A DNA stretch of 29,834 nt from assembly GCA_003427395.1 (NCBI GenBank), contig BFEA01000164.1:2718311-2748144 (forward strand). The letters are read 5' to 3'. The stretch's first letter is position 1, and every line of letters begins with the position of its first letter. Both the position numbers and the translations under genes were made by a program. Below are positions 10,061-18,831 of this stretch, piece after piece. The notes under the pieces were generated by a model that made no database searches, was not told where the DNA came from, and saw only the letters and a list, made by a program, of their open reading frames with translations. This DNA comes from Chara braunii. Its lineage: Eukaryota > Streptophyta > Charophyceae > Charales > Characeae.

Positions 10061-10417
10061 TTGAAGGGATTGAATTTCCCCGACCCGCAATTTCAATCAA
10101 GAAGGGTGATCAGCCTCTGCTCGGCGTCATGATGGAGATATGGCTGATATGGTTGATAAGGAGGTTCAGGGTTTCCCCCTCGGATGACATATTTTTGTTG
10201 ATAAACATAAGATACACATGTTTTGATGATGGCCCCCAAGGGGAGGTGGGTAGTTTAGGGTTTCGTGCTTTGCTTTGACTTCTTTGTTTGGGGATTGATG
10301 AACATGCGTTTCGTTAGGACAATACTTCATGGGCTGGAGGTCAATCCTTCCCTTACGCAGGGAAGTAATTAATGCCTCGGCTCTTTGCTGAGAGATAGGT
10401 AGACGTGCGAACACACA

Positions 10418-10700
10418 GTAGGGATGCTGGTCCCAATTTCCAGCTCATACACATCACATTTGTGTTAGGGTTTCGTGTCTTGGTAGAATGACATATCCTC
10501 ACATCACCAAAAAAAAAAAAAAAAAAAAAAAGGTAGATGGAGTTGTTAACACATCTCTGCATAGGGCCGTTGGACCTGATTTCCAGCAGATACATTCACA
10601 TTATTGTATAGGGACGCTGGACCCGATTTCCAGTAACATTCTCACTATTGTACAGGGACATTGGACCCGATTTCCAACAGGTGTATCTCCCCACCAATAG
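10418..10700 (+). repeat. Repeated GGAYSYTGGWCCNRATTTCCA-type units around an A tract
   Basis: Four related blocks containing a TGGACCCGATTTCCA-like core begin near 10418, 10562, 10609 and 10652. The last three are spaced about 45 bp apart. The first is separated from the others by the A tract at 10509-10530. The arrangement suggests duplicated 3' tails of a retroposon. Confidence 0.6.
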
Positions 10701-10808
10701 ACGGAGCCTTCGACGCCGGGACCTACTTATCGGGGATGCTCCTATCACCTCGTTAAGTAGGTTTCCCGTATGCGAAGTTTCAAAAAAAAAAAAAAAAAAA
10801 AAAGAAAT

Positions 10809-11193
10809 GTGGCTACCATCAGCTTGCCTTTAGACTGGATATGCAGCACAAAACCACGTTTCAGACCAGGTACGGTCTGTAGAGTTTGTGGTGATGCCCT
10901 TCGGCCTTTGCAATGGGCCAGGTGCATTCCAGCATGCCATGAATAGGATGTTTCATGACTACTTGGATAAGTTTATCGTTGTGTACCTCGACGACATTCT
11001 TATCTTCAGTACGACTGTCGAGGAGCATGCTCAGCATGTAGACAAAGTCCTCTCTCTCCTCCGACAACACACGTATAAGATAAATTTAGAGAAATGCGAG
11101 TTTGGTCGCTCTAAAATCTTGTACTCGGGTCATGAGGTATCCAGGGAAGGGATTAGGCTTGAAGATGCAAAGGTTGCTAGCATTAGAGACTAG
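10809..11193 (+). pseudogene. pol: Reverse transcriptase, palm C-terminal part
   Basis: The frame resumes at GYHQLAF, then HKTTFQTRYG and, after an in-frame TAG (10877), VMPFGLCNGPGAFQHAMNR. The catalytic box is VVYLDDILIFS, with the two aspartates at 10990-10995, so the metal-binding residues are intact. It ends with LEKCEFGRSKILYSGHEVS, the usual C-terminal RT motif, and a TAG at 11191. It is separated from its N-terminal half by the insertion. Confidence 0.9.
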
Positions 11194-11208
11194 CCACGAC
11201 CCCAGTCT

Positions 11209-11880
11209 GTGACTGAGGTCGGATCTTTCTTGGGGATGTGTTTTTATTACCGCAATTTTGTACTGAACTATAGTACGATCACATCTCCCTTGATTGATCT
11301 AACGCGCCTTGACACTCCATGGGAATGGACAGACGCATGTGAGGCTGCTTTCAAAAGATTGAAGCATGCCCTTACACATCATGAGGTTCTCATGGTTCTC
11401 GATTCTCAAAGTCCATTTGTAGTGACCACGGACGCAAGCCAATGGCATTGGCGTAGTGTTGGCTCAGTCTAATGAATTGGCGAAGTCCAACTATGAAAGG
11501 GAAATCTAATGAATTGGCGAAGTCCAACTATGAAAGGGAAATCTACGCCCTGTAGAAGGCACTTGTCCACTGGAGGCACTATCTGTTGGGACGGTTTTTC
11601 TATTTGAGGACCAACCATCAAACACTCAAGTGGATCAAGACACTTGTTCTCTTACGCACTCAAACGCTGGATTGAAGTCATAGATCAGTATGACTTCAAG
11701 CTAGATTATGTGAAAGGAGAGTATAACAAGGTTGCCGATGCACTGTCACGTATGGCAGACTACCTGGGTGCGCTGATTATCGAGTTTGGCTTATCGGACA
11801 ATGTAACTCGATCCTTGGTGGAAGCCTACAAGACCCCGTCACGACGGACATCATATGCAAAGGAAGGCCCGCGATAAGGC
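11209..11880 (+). pseudogene. pol: RT thumb and RNase H
   Basis: The segment SFLGMCFYYRNFVLNYS leads through the connection to FVVTTDAS, the first RNase H acidic site. A perfect 37-bp tandem duplication (11470-11506, 11507-11543) and a frameshift follow. The second site is YEREIYAL and the third reads RTNHQTLKW, where the usual Asp is Asn (11613-11615). The fourth is VADALSR. The enzyme would remove RNA from the RNA-DNA hybrid. The third acidic residue and the frame are both lost. Confidence 0.85.
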
Positions 11881-11969
11881 CACAAGTGATGAGTTTGTGA
11901 TGGTAGATGGGTTGCTCTTTCTTGAGAAGACAGGGTTCGAGAGACTAGTTGTGCCCGCTAGAGAGATTT

Positions 11970-13175
11970 TGCGTTATTTTTAGGTGAGTGCCATGATGCA
12001 ACAGGACACTTAGTCTACAAGAAGACTAGTGCGAAATTGGTACGACGATTCTGGAGGCCTAACATGCTTGACGATGCAAAGACCTATGTTCAGACTAGCC
12101 AAGTCTGTCAGCGGGATAAGCCGCAGACTCGAGCCCCACTTGGGTTACTAAAGCCTTTATCCATTCCTGCTGGTCCGGGAGAGAGTGCTTTCATGGACTT
12201 AATGGACACCCTCATGACCAGCAAGAGTGGCAAGAGGCATATCTTCGTCATAGCTGATAGGTTCGCTAGGTACGCTAGACTAATCGCCATGCTTGAGACT
12301 GCCAGGACTGAGCACGTCATCCAGTTATTTATGGATAACTCGGTGCGTGACTTCGGTGTTTTGAAGACGATTGTTAGTGATAGAGATGTCCGGTTCCCCA
12401 ACGAGATGTGGAAAAAGGTCGTTGAAGAGACGGGTAGCCAGCTCCAAATGACTTTTGAGAATCATCTCGAGGCCAATGGGCAGGCTGAACAGATGAACCG
12501 TGCGGTGCAGATCAAGAACCTAGATCTGCTCTAGACTTCCTCCTGCCCTAAAATCAAACTGCTGCAACTCCTTGAACCATTGAATTTGGTGTCCAGTATG
12601 AGAAGTTGATGCACCAGACTGTCGAGCACATCAAGAAATCTTAGGAAGCAATGATTGGTTTTGAGAACAAGCATCGCCGACAGTCCACATTTCAGGGAGG
12701 GGAACGTGTTTGGGTCAAGGCTAGTGAGTTAGGACAGGAGTGTGGCATCTCTAGAAAACTAATGCCTCAGTATTCCGGTCCCTAGGAAGTCTTAGATATT
12801 GTGGGTAGTGATTTGGATGGTCCCTCGTACGTGATTCCTATTCCTGGTCACCTACGCACTTACCCCTTGTTTCATGCCTCAAAGTTTGCACCTTTCGCTG
12901 AGACAGGACAGTTCCCATCAAGGAGATTTATGCTGCCCCCAACCATGGATGGTCACGTGGACGTCAACGATATCCTGGGGCATAGAGACATGCTTGTTCC
13001 CAAGCCAGCTAGCAGGGGTAGACCGCCTAAACCTGTGAGAGAGTATAGAGTATGGTTCAGGCATCATATTGATCCCAAGGAAGAGCGATGGCTTACAAGA
13101 GAGGAACTTATCAAGACAACTCCTCAGATCGTGGCCGAGTATGAAAGAAAATTGAAGGGTAAGGCACCAACATGA
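11970..13175 (+). pseudogene. pol: Integrase with chromodomain-like tail
   Basis: The N-terminal zinc finger has both histidines (11992-11994 and 12007-12009, H-x4-H). In the CC half the first Cys is Ser (YVQTSQVC). The catalytic core in 12037-12534 keeps D (residue 54), D (115, in IVSDRDVRF) and E (151, in NGQAEQMNR), with 35 residues between the last two, the D,D35E signature. After stops at 12532, 12653 and 12784 (all TAG) the C-terminal barrel reads FQGGERVWVKASELG and GPSYVIPIPGHLRTYPLFHA. The last 60 residues (REYRVWFRHHIDPKEERWLT and LIKTTPQIVAEYERKL) resemble a divergent chromodomain, which in chromoviruses steers insertion to particular chromatin. Confidence 0.88.
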
Positions 13176-13194
13176 AGCATCTCGACGGACTTTC

Positions 13195-13208
13195 GAAGGT
13201 AAGGGGGA
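13195..13208 (+). other. Polypurine tract
   Basis: GAAGGTAAGGGGGA lies directly before the TG of the 3' LTR. It would prime plus-strand DNA synthesis. Confidence 0.65.
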
Positions 13209-14029
13209 TGGAATGCGAGGAATGGGCCCTCGCGGGCCCCTTGTCAAGCTAAGTGAAGGCGGGCATGAATATTCACTGAAGGCCAAATTCGACATTTTGC
13301 CAAAATTCGACATTTTTTGGGCTGTTGCAACCCGCCAGTTGGTTGAGTGGACACGTGAAGCTCCCTAAGCCGCATCGTACAGTTTGGCCCAAGCCTTGGC
13401 AGTTGCGCCTGGGCCGATACATCACGAAGTGACCACAGGCCTACGCAAAAGCAGCACTGTCGACGTACGTACCCCGGGTCCTGTGCAGATGCAGCAAACG
13501 ACCCAAGTCTACAGACTCAGTCCGTGCCCAACTGTAAAAGGCCCAGGCCCTGAGGTGAAGAGGGGTGCTGCTGGGCAGCGGTGCGCTAGCAGCCATAGCC
13601 GGGCTGCAGGGCGCTAGGGGGTAAGATTGCGATCGGTGATCTTCAGGAAGGAGGCGAGTGTGGGTGGACAGGGTCTGATGAGGGGACATGAGATACGTAC
13701 CTGGTACATGAGAGGTGTCGGCTATGGTGTTGATGTCATGTACATTGGTCTTCGAGAGTCAAAGTGAGCCTGTTGCGAGAATGCTGATGTAGGTAGGATA
13801 GTCGAGTAGTGTAGGATGGGCGTTGGGCGCCAGACAAAGAGGAGCGTATTTGGATACCGTGTTGGTGTGGCCTGAGGGCTTGAACATTGGCTCATTACTT
13901 CATTGTATTGCTTTTATCTAGATGGAATCTCGGTTCATTTGTGCTTTTTGATTGTACACTACTACTTGGACATTTGTGTGATTTCGCAACTTGGCTTTTT
14001 GTATATTGCTCCCACATATATTCCTTGCA
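13209..14029 (+). repeat. 3' LTR, internally deleted
   Basis: It runs TGGAATGCGAGG to CCTTGCA and matches 3435-4512 along its length. It lacks a short block near its start (about 47 bases, flanked by CAAGC) and about 197 bases corresponding to 3840-4036, joined at 13551/13552. The larger deletion removes the TATA box. Confidence 0.85.
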
Positions 14030-14990
14030 AATGAACCTAGCAAGGAGCGTGGTGGAGACAATGGCAGTCTGTGAGGGGCGGAAAGATGTCGAGGGGCAAT
14101 TTCGACCGTTCCCACTGGCACATAGGCTGCAGGATCTGACGTGGGACCCAAGGGACTGGGAATGGCCATCCCAGGGGATGCACAATAAGGCCATGTCGCT
14201 GCAAGAAATGACGACGAAAAACATCTACAATTCGCTGATGTAACCAATTAATATCTGTGCGGAATTCAAGAATAGGTGGGCCAAGAGGGATTGTCTCCCG
14301 GATTCTTACTTCAACTGATGGACCGAGAGGAAATGGAACGAGCAGTGCCTTATCTTAACAGCTCTGCCAGACCAGAAACAGGCGGGGCTGTTGTGGCAAA
14401 TCTACCACCTGGCAATCCGAACGGCACAATGGTCAGCCACTATGAGCTAATACAAGGATCAGCTATGCGCAGCAGGATGTGGCCAGGTGGAGACGATTCC
14501 CACCTGTTTGTGCAATGCCTGGAACCTATCTACCACCTGGCAATCTGAACGGCGCAATGCTCAGCCACTATGAGCTAATAAACGATTCCCACCTGTTTGT
14601 GCAAAGCCTGGAACCTATCTACCACCTGGCAATCTGAACGGCGCAATGGTCAGCCACTATGAGCTAATACAAGGATCAGTTATGCGCAGCAGGATGTGGC
14701 CAGGTGGAGACGATTCCCACCTGTTTGTGCAATGCCTGGAACCTGAGGCATTTTGGACATGGTGGGGTCAGGAAGTTGCAGACGAGACGTCGTTGGATGT
14801 CACTGAAGCGGATGACGCGGCCATCCTCTTGGGAATGCTGGTGAAGGTCAACAGGCCAGTCTTTGGAGATCTGCTGGCTGCAGAGATGATTCGCGCGGCG
14901 GTGATGTGGACCTTGTGGACACTGCGAAACGACGGCTGCAGACAAGTAGCAGCGCCATCGCTGCAGGGTATATCCGGATAGAGTGATGGA
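14030..14990 (+). pseudogene. LINE-type reverse transcriptase C-terminus with zf-RVT, broken
   Basis: Directly after the LTR the frame reads FPLAHRLQDLTWDPRDWEW and later SLQEMTTKNIYNSLM, a layout typical of the end of plant LINE RT. After TAA (about 14241) and TGA stops it continues LLWQIYHLAIRTAQW, then CAAGCGQVET and, in another frame, HLFVQCLEPEAFWTWW. This is the CxxCG..ET..HLF..C..FW zf-RVT finger. The tail is MIRAAVMWTLWTLRNDGC. A triplication inside (14400-14744) shifts the frame. The 5' part of the element is absent; the gypsy LTR forms its left border. Confidence 0.75.
14400..14744 (+). repeat. Tandem triplication of 128, 89 and 128 bp
   Basis: Units are 14400-14527, 14528-14616 and 14617-14744, each beginning ATCTACCACCTGGCAATC. 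The middle unit lacks 39 bases (the stretch from CAAGGATCAG to the GGTGGAG block). Units 1 and 3 differ at only a few positions. The added 217 bp shift the reading frame. Confidence 0.95.
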
Positions 14991-15119
14991 GAACATGAGG
15001 ATAGCCTTGCAGGCAGACTTCTGCCGCTGTAGACATGGGGGAGATGCCAAGGTGGAGGAATTTTGGAAAAATGGAACCAGTATCCACAACTGCTGACCCG
15101 GGACCCTGACAAGGCCTAG

Positions 15120-16180
15120 CTATGGTTTGGCCCTGTTCTGCTGCGGCACGTGCCTCGGCCGGAAAGGGAGCCAGAATAGGGCTAGTGCAAATCCCATGCT
15201 CAGATGCACCGGGTGTAGAATAGCTGTAAAATATTTAGGATGGCTCCGTAGAAAGTAGGTTAGAAGCGGAGGGTGTAGAACAGCTGTAAAATGGTCAGGG
15301 TGGCTCCGTGCGAAGCAGCACGGGCCATTGATGTACCTAAACATGGGAAGATAGGGAGGGGGGAGGGGGAGCATAAACTAAAAAGAGACGAAAAAGGATA
15401 AAAGTTGGAAAATTTGGATAGTCTGGGGCAATTTCTTTTAAGGGCAGTACAACAGATGGACACGGATGTGAGGGGGGAACTTCGAGATTGCTATAGGGAC
15501 GAGTTAGAAAGGGGAGATAGGACCATGGAGAGGGTAGGCTACCCCTATAACGGTTGAAGAGCGAATGCAAGAAGGAGAGGAATAGAAGTATTGACGGTTG
15601 TTGGTGGTTTGGATTTTCTCAACCTAGTTACTACGCTTGGGTGTGAGATTTGGGGCCTGAGAGGCTGCTAGAATGACCTCCCCCGCACCTTGTCCTCACT
15701 AGGGCCCTTCTGCTGTGTGACTGGGTGCTGCCAGTAAGCTTCCCGGCCAGCCAAAGCCCCATAGGAAGGCAATGTTTTTGGTGGGGTGCTGGTTCGTAGC
15801 AGCCCCTCCCCTGAGTAGGTGACTCGTACTGCAAGGGTTGGGCTGACTCTTTTTCAGTTCTGTCCTTTTGGTTCTTTTTCCTTGTACTCATGCTTGCCGG
15901 TGATAAGCAACAGGACTGATGGCCACCATAATAAAACGGGCTTAGGTGATTAAAAAAGAAAACGAAGAAAACCCGAAAAGTTCAAGAGCACTTTCCATTC
16001 TTCTTGTCGTCTGTCCTTCCTGTCAGCTGTTTCTCTCAAGTTTGCTCACAAATATGCTGCTGGACCGTGCTGGAACGGTTTTCACCTTTGCAGTAGCAGA
16101 TGCAGATCCCAGGGCTCGATCCCAAGACCTCACCTTACCCGTGTATAGTACCCCTGTGTGTTTGTACGCGTGACCTGCGT
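15120..16180. other. No gene; possible LINE 3' UTR and coding-like fragment
   Basis: A 60-bp unit starting GGGTGTAGAA is repeated at 15211-15270 and 15271-15330. G-rich sequence follows. A short plus-strand open stretch at about 15399-15555 (QFLLRAVQQMDTDVRGELRD is readable in it, preceded by one in-frame TAA) looks protein-like, but no family is recognised. The remainder to 16180 shows no gene or element boundary. Confidence 0.4.
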
Positions 16181-16189
16181 TTTAGGAGT

Positions 16190-16995
16190 CAGTTGTTGTC
16201 TGTCATAGGTCGATGTAGCTGTCGGGTCTTGAACCATAGGTCTGTCGAGTAGGGGTCATATTTGTGTAGAGGTCGTATAGCTGCTACAGTCCCGAAAGGT
16301 CCAGGTCGTAGCTGCTACAGGTCCGGAAGGCCAAGTCCGCAGGCTTCCGGAGGGTCCGGAAGTGGCCTTTCGAACGTAGCTCACAGCAGACCAGAGGCAA
16401 GTGGGCAAGTGGTGAGTCCAACCTTGCTTAGTCAGCGGTACCCAGTCCCAGTCGCACTTAGTCCAGTCAGCAAGTACCATGTGGGACTGTGTGCACCAAG
16501 GGCCCGGTGGAAAGGGGGCAGACCAGCGACCAACAGAAGTATAAGTCAAGAGGCAGCGTCCAGCCATTCATTCATTCCTGCGTGAGCCATGCAGAAGCAC
16601 TGCCCAGGTGACTTGTGCGAGGTGGTCGGCAGATGCCCGAAGTCGAAGTGGGCTGAAGGAAGGAGATAGCGTCCAGTGTTAGTGGTAGCGAGCGGCCATA
16701 GCCGCCATCGGTTAGAGTTAGTGTGCTAGTGAGTGAGTGAGTGTGTGTGAAGTACAGAGTGAGTGCGTGTGGGATATCCAGGGAGATCAGAGGTAAGTGT
16801 GTGAAAACAGTTGATGTAAACACTGAGTTGATGTGTGAAGTGAAGGCGCTCAGTCGCCATAGCCAATCTGAAGCAAGTTTGTATCTGAATCGTGTGGGCG
16901 CCCAGCGCCAGTGTGTTTTGCCATCTGTTGCATGCATGTGAAGTGAGAAGAAAGCGAGTCTGATTTCAGGTCCATTACTGTGCACAGATATCAAC
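16190..16995 (+). repeat. LTR-like stretch, family not assigned
   Basis: The sequence is GC-rich with a TATA-like AGTATAAGTC (about 16538-16547), an inverted GCGGCCATAGCCGCC block (about 16691-16705) and a GGGCGCCCAGCGCCA block (about 16897-16911). In style this matches the GC-rich blocks of the LTRs at 1214 and 3435, but no long alignment is visible. A partly tandem pair of about 30 bp (GGTCGTAnnGCTGCTACAG) lies at 16270-16332. No coding content is recognised. Confidence 0.3.
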
Positions 16996-17010
16996 GTGTG
17001 CGTATCTATC

Positions 17011-17064
17011 AGCCTCCTGATGAGTCAGTGAATCTCCGATGAAATGGTCTGTCCCATCGCCTCG
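17011..17064 (+). ncRNA. Hammerhead-ribozyme-like motif (copy B)
   Basis: The core elements are intact: CTGATGA at 17017-17023 and GAAA at 17041-17044. Stem II is GTC (17024-17026) against GAT (17038-17040), three pairs including a G-U. Stem III is ATGG (17044-17047) against CCAT (17054-17057) with a six-base loop, followed by C17058, which makes an AUC cleavage triplet. Stem I is weak: only the first pair forms with the flanking bases shown. It would be a type I hammerhead. Copy A (125-179) has C-G where this copy has U-A in stem III, a compensatory change. Confidence 0.5.
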
Positions 17065-17068
17065 TTTT

Positions 17069-17386
17069 TTATCCACTTCTGCCTCTCTGCCTATGGTTTA
17101 CCCGGGAAGTTCTGTTTGACACTATTTTACACATACATATTGCAACAAAACATACGGGCATAATGGGGACTAGATGGGTGATGACAAGGAAGACCAAATC
17201 GAGAGTTCTCAACACAGTGGTTGCCATGATGGCTGTCATCAAAACCATGCCCACAAAATACATGTCAAATGGAATGTCGGTTGGAGGCCGGGATGAAAGA
17301 ACGATGGACATTACAAGTGAGCATGTATTTGTTGTGGCATCGAAGAGCAAGTAGAGGCGAGGGGAGATGGGAGTCATGGGACTCAA
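17069..17386 (-). CDS. Hydrophobic ORF, unknown, doubtful
   Basis: The minus-strand ORF has 105 codons and two hydrophobic stretches that could span a membrane (around residues 40-58 and 64-88, for example DLVFLVITHLVPIMPVCFVA). No family is recognised. Its first residues fall in a 100-bp tandem duplication that extends further right, and no promoter or splice context supports it. It may be a chance ORF. Confidence 0.15.
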   Translation of the reverse strand: MSPMTPISPRLYLLFDATTNTCSLVMSIVLSSRPPTDIPFDMYFVGMVLMTAIMATTVLRTLDLVFLVITHLVPIMPVCFVAICMCKIVSNRTSRVNHRQRGRSG

Positions 17387-17506
17387 GAGAGAGACGCAAT
17401 GTGATGGGCATCACAAATGATTATGCATTTGCTGTGGCATCGAGTAGTAAGTGGAGGCGAAGGGAGATAGGACTGAAGAGAGAGGGGGACGTGACAGCAA
17501 CTGCTG
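17307..17506. repeat. 100-bp tandem duplication
   Basis: The blocks around GTTGTGGCATCGA (17331) and GCTGTGGCATCGA (17431) align with a 100-bp offset over most of 17307-17506. Both include the following GTGGAGGCGAnGGGAGAT stretch. The copies are diverged. Confidence 0.8.
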
Positions 17507-17763
17507 TGTTGGGCTCTTGCCCCCCCATTGGATACCTTGGAAAGAAGCTCAAGTGAGATCTTGTATGGTGTGTTCATTTCAGGTCTTCGGGACTGACTAG
17601 ATTACCCTTCCTGTTTCAGGGATGAAGGTGCCACGATTTTCCCCTGGTTGTCCACGTGTCAGAACTTTCTTTGGACGCGGTGCACTCTACGTCTTCTTCA
17701 CAAGCTGGATGTAAGATGCGCTATTGGCTATACTCTCTCTGGGAGGGGTTATTAAGTGATAAA

Positions 17764-17808
<45 letters not shown>

Positions 17809-17823
17809 GAGGAGGAGGAGGAG
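17764..17823. repeat. AGT/AGG trinucleotide microsatellite
   Basis: (AGT)n runs from 17764 to about 17808 and then changes to (AGG)n up to 17823. Confidence 0.97.
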
Positions 17824-17834
17824 TGGGAGAGGAA

Positions 17835-18005
17835 GAATAAGGGGAGAAGAATGCGGAAATGATGGAGTGAGCTTAGCTGGCTAGGTCGATGTTTGGTGGT
17901 GGGGAGAGTGAGAGAGAGAGAGGAGGAGAAATGGAAGAAGGGGAGAAGAATTTGGAAATGACGGAGTTAGCTTAGCTGGATTAGGTGGATATGTGGTGGT
18001 GGTGG
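17835..18005. repeat. Direct repeat of a GAAGAATnnGGAAATGAnGGAG unit
   Basis: A block of about 60 bp occurs at 17840-17902 and 17940-18005, separated by a GA-rich spacer. A third copy lies at 19741-19803, immediately after the GA array on the other side of the LTR at 18365-19608. In each case a GA-rich run is adjacent. Confidence 0.8.
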
Positions 18006-18035
18006 CCTGGGGACGGGGATATTTATATTATATAT

Positions 18036-18043
18036 ATATATAT

Positions 18044-18123
<80 letters not shown>

Positions 18124-18124
18124 N

Positions 18125-18188
<64 letters not shown>
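18036..18188. repeat. TA, CA and GA microsatellite with a single N
   Basis: (TA)n, a short CA run and then (GA)n from 18049 to 18188, interrupted by one N at 18124. The N inside a pure dinucleotide run means the true length is unknown. Confidence 0.97.
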
Positions 18189-18190
<2 letters not shown>

Positions 18191-18364
18191 TTACATGCCC
18201 AGTTGGGCGATGTACATATATAACCAAGGATCCGCAATGTGATAAAAAGGACTGAACAGACAATGCAGTGCTAGTGAAACCTCAACAAGCAGTGTACATC
18301 CTGATACGTACAAAAATGGTGCTTTATATCGCAGTGGAAGACTTCGATATAAGCCCTGACCTGA

Positions 18365-18671
18365 CCGGGACTGACCTCTCTCACGTAGTATAAGGCAGCG
18401 CAGCAGAATGCTAGAATACCAATGACTAGCCCAATCAATGTCGCAATACAGACAAAACATGCATCATCCTTATCACAAGGTGGGAAGGGGCCTGGCGCTA
18501 TACACAGGAAGAAGGCGCCAGGTCCAGACCATACACAGACGAGGAGGAGGGCATCAGACGAAGAAGAGAGGGGAGATGGGAATGTCGTTAACACCAAGTC
18601 TTCGGTGCAAGTCCCAGATGATCCCTCATCAAATGTCTGAAGTCCAATGTCGAATCTGGATCCAAATGTCA

Positions 18672-18722
<51 letters not shown>

Positions 18723-18793
18723 GTCTGCTGATGCAGTGAAGTCAGGTAGCGAGAGGGTGAGAGGAAGATGAGGGACCGAGAAGAGGAAGAAGG

Positions 18794-18831
<38 letters not shown>

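Larger units (their letters stand above)
8988..10808 (+). mobile_element. Insertion inside RT ending in poly(A), probably retroposed
   Basis: RT homology stops at YFSK (about 8981) and resumes with GYHQLAF at 10809. The intervening 1.8 kb is unrelated to gypsy coding sequence and ends in an A tract of about 22 (10782-10803), the sign of a retroposed RNA inserted in sense orientation. A second A tract (about 10509-10530) lies 270 bp upstream, so two nested or tandem retroposition events are possible. A clear target duplication is not seen; AAATG on both sides is the best candidate. The exact left border between about 8982 and 9000 is uncertain. Confidence 0.6.
3435..14029 (+). mobile_element. 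Ty3/gypsy LTR retrotransposon, structurally complete but degenerate
   Basis: The order is LTR, primer-binding site, gag, protease, RT, RNase H, integrase, chromodomain-like tail, polypurine tract, LTR. RT before integrase and the integrase tail place it in Ty3/gypsy, probably a chromovirus-like lineage. The span is about 10.6 kb, of which about 1.8 kb is a later insertion inside RT. Many in-frame stops (mostly TAG) and frameshifts mean it is not autonomous. No target-site duplication is obvious: the five bases before 3435 and after 14029 do not match. The ends may therefore have been eroded, or the two LTRs recombined with other copies. Confidence 0.88.

Noticed and set aside
17985-18263. ORFs of alternating Arg-Glu or Ser-Leu over the GA array.
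   Set aside because: A dinucleotide repeat is open in several frames by necessity, and an N lies inside. There is no coding evidence.
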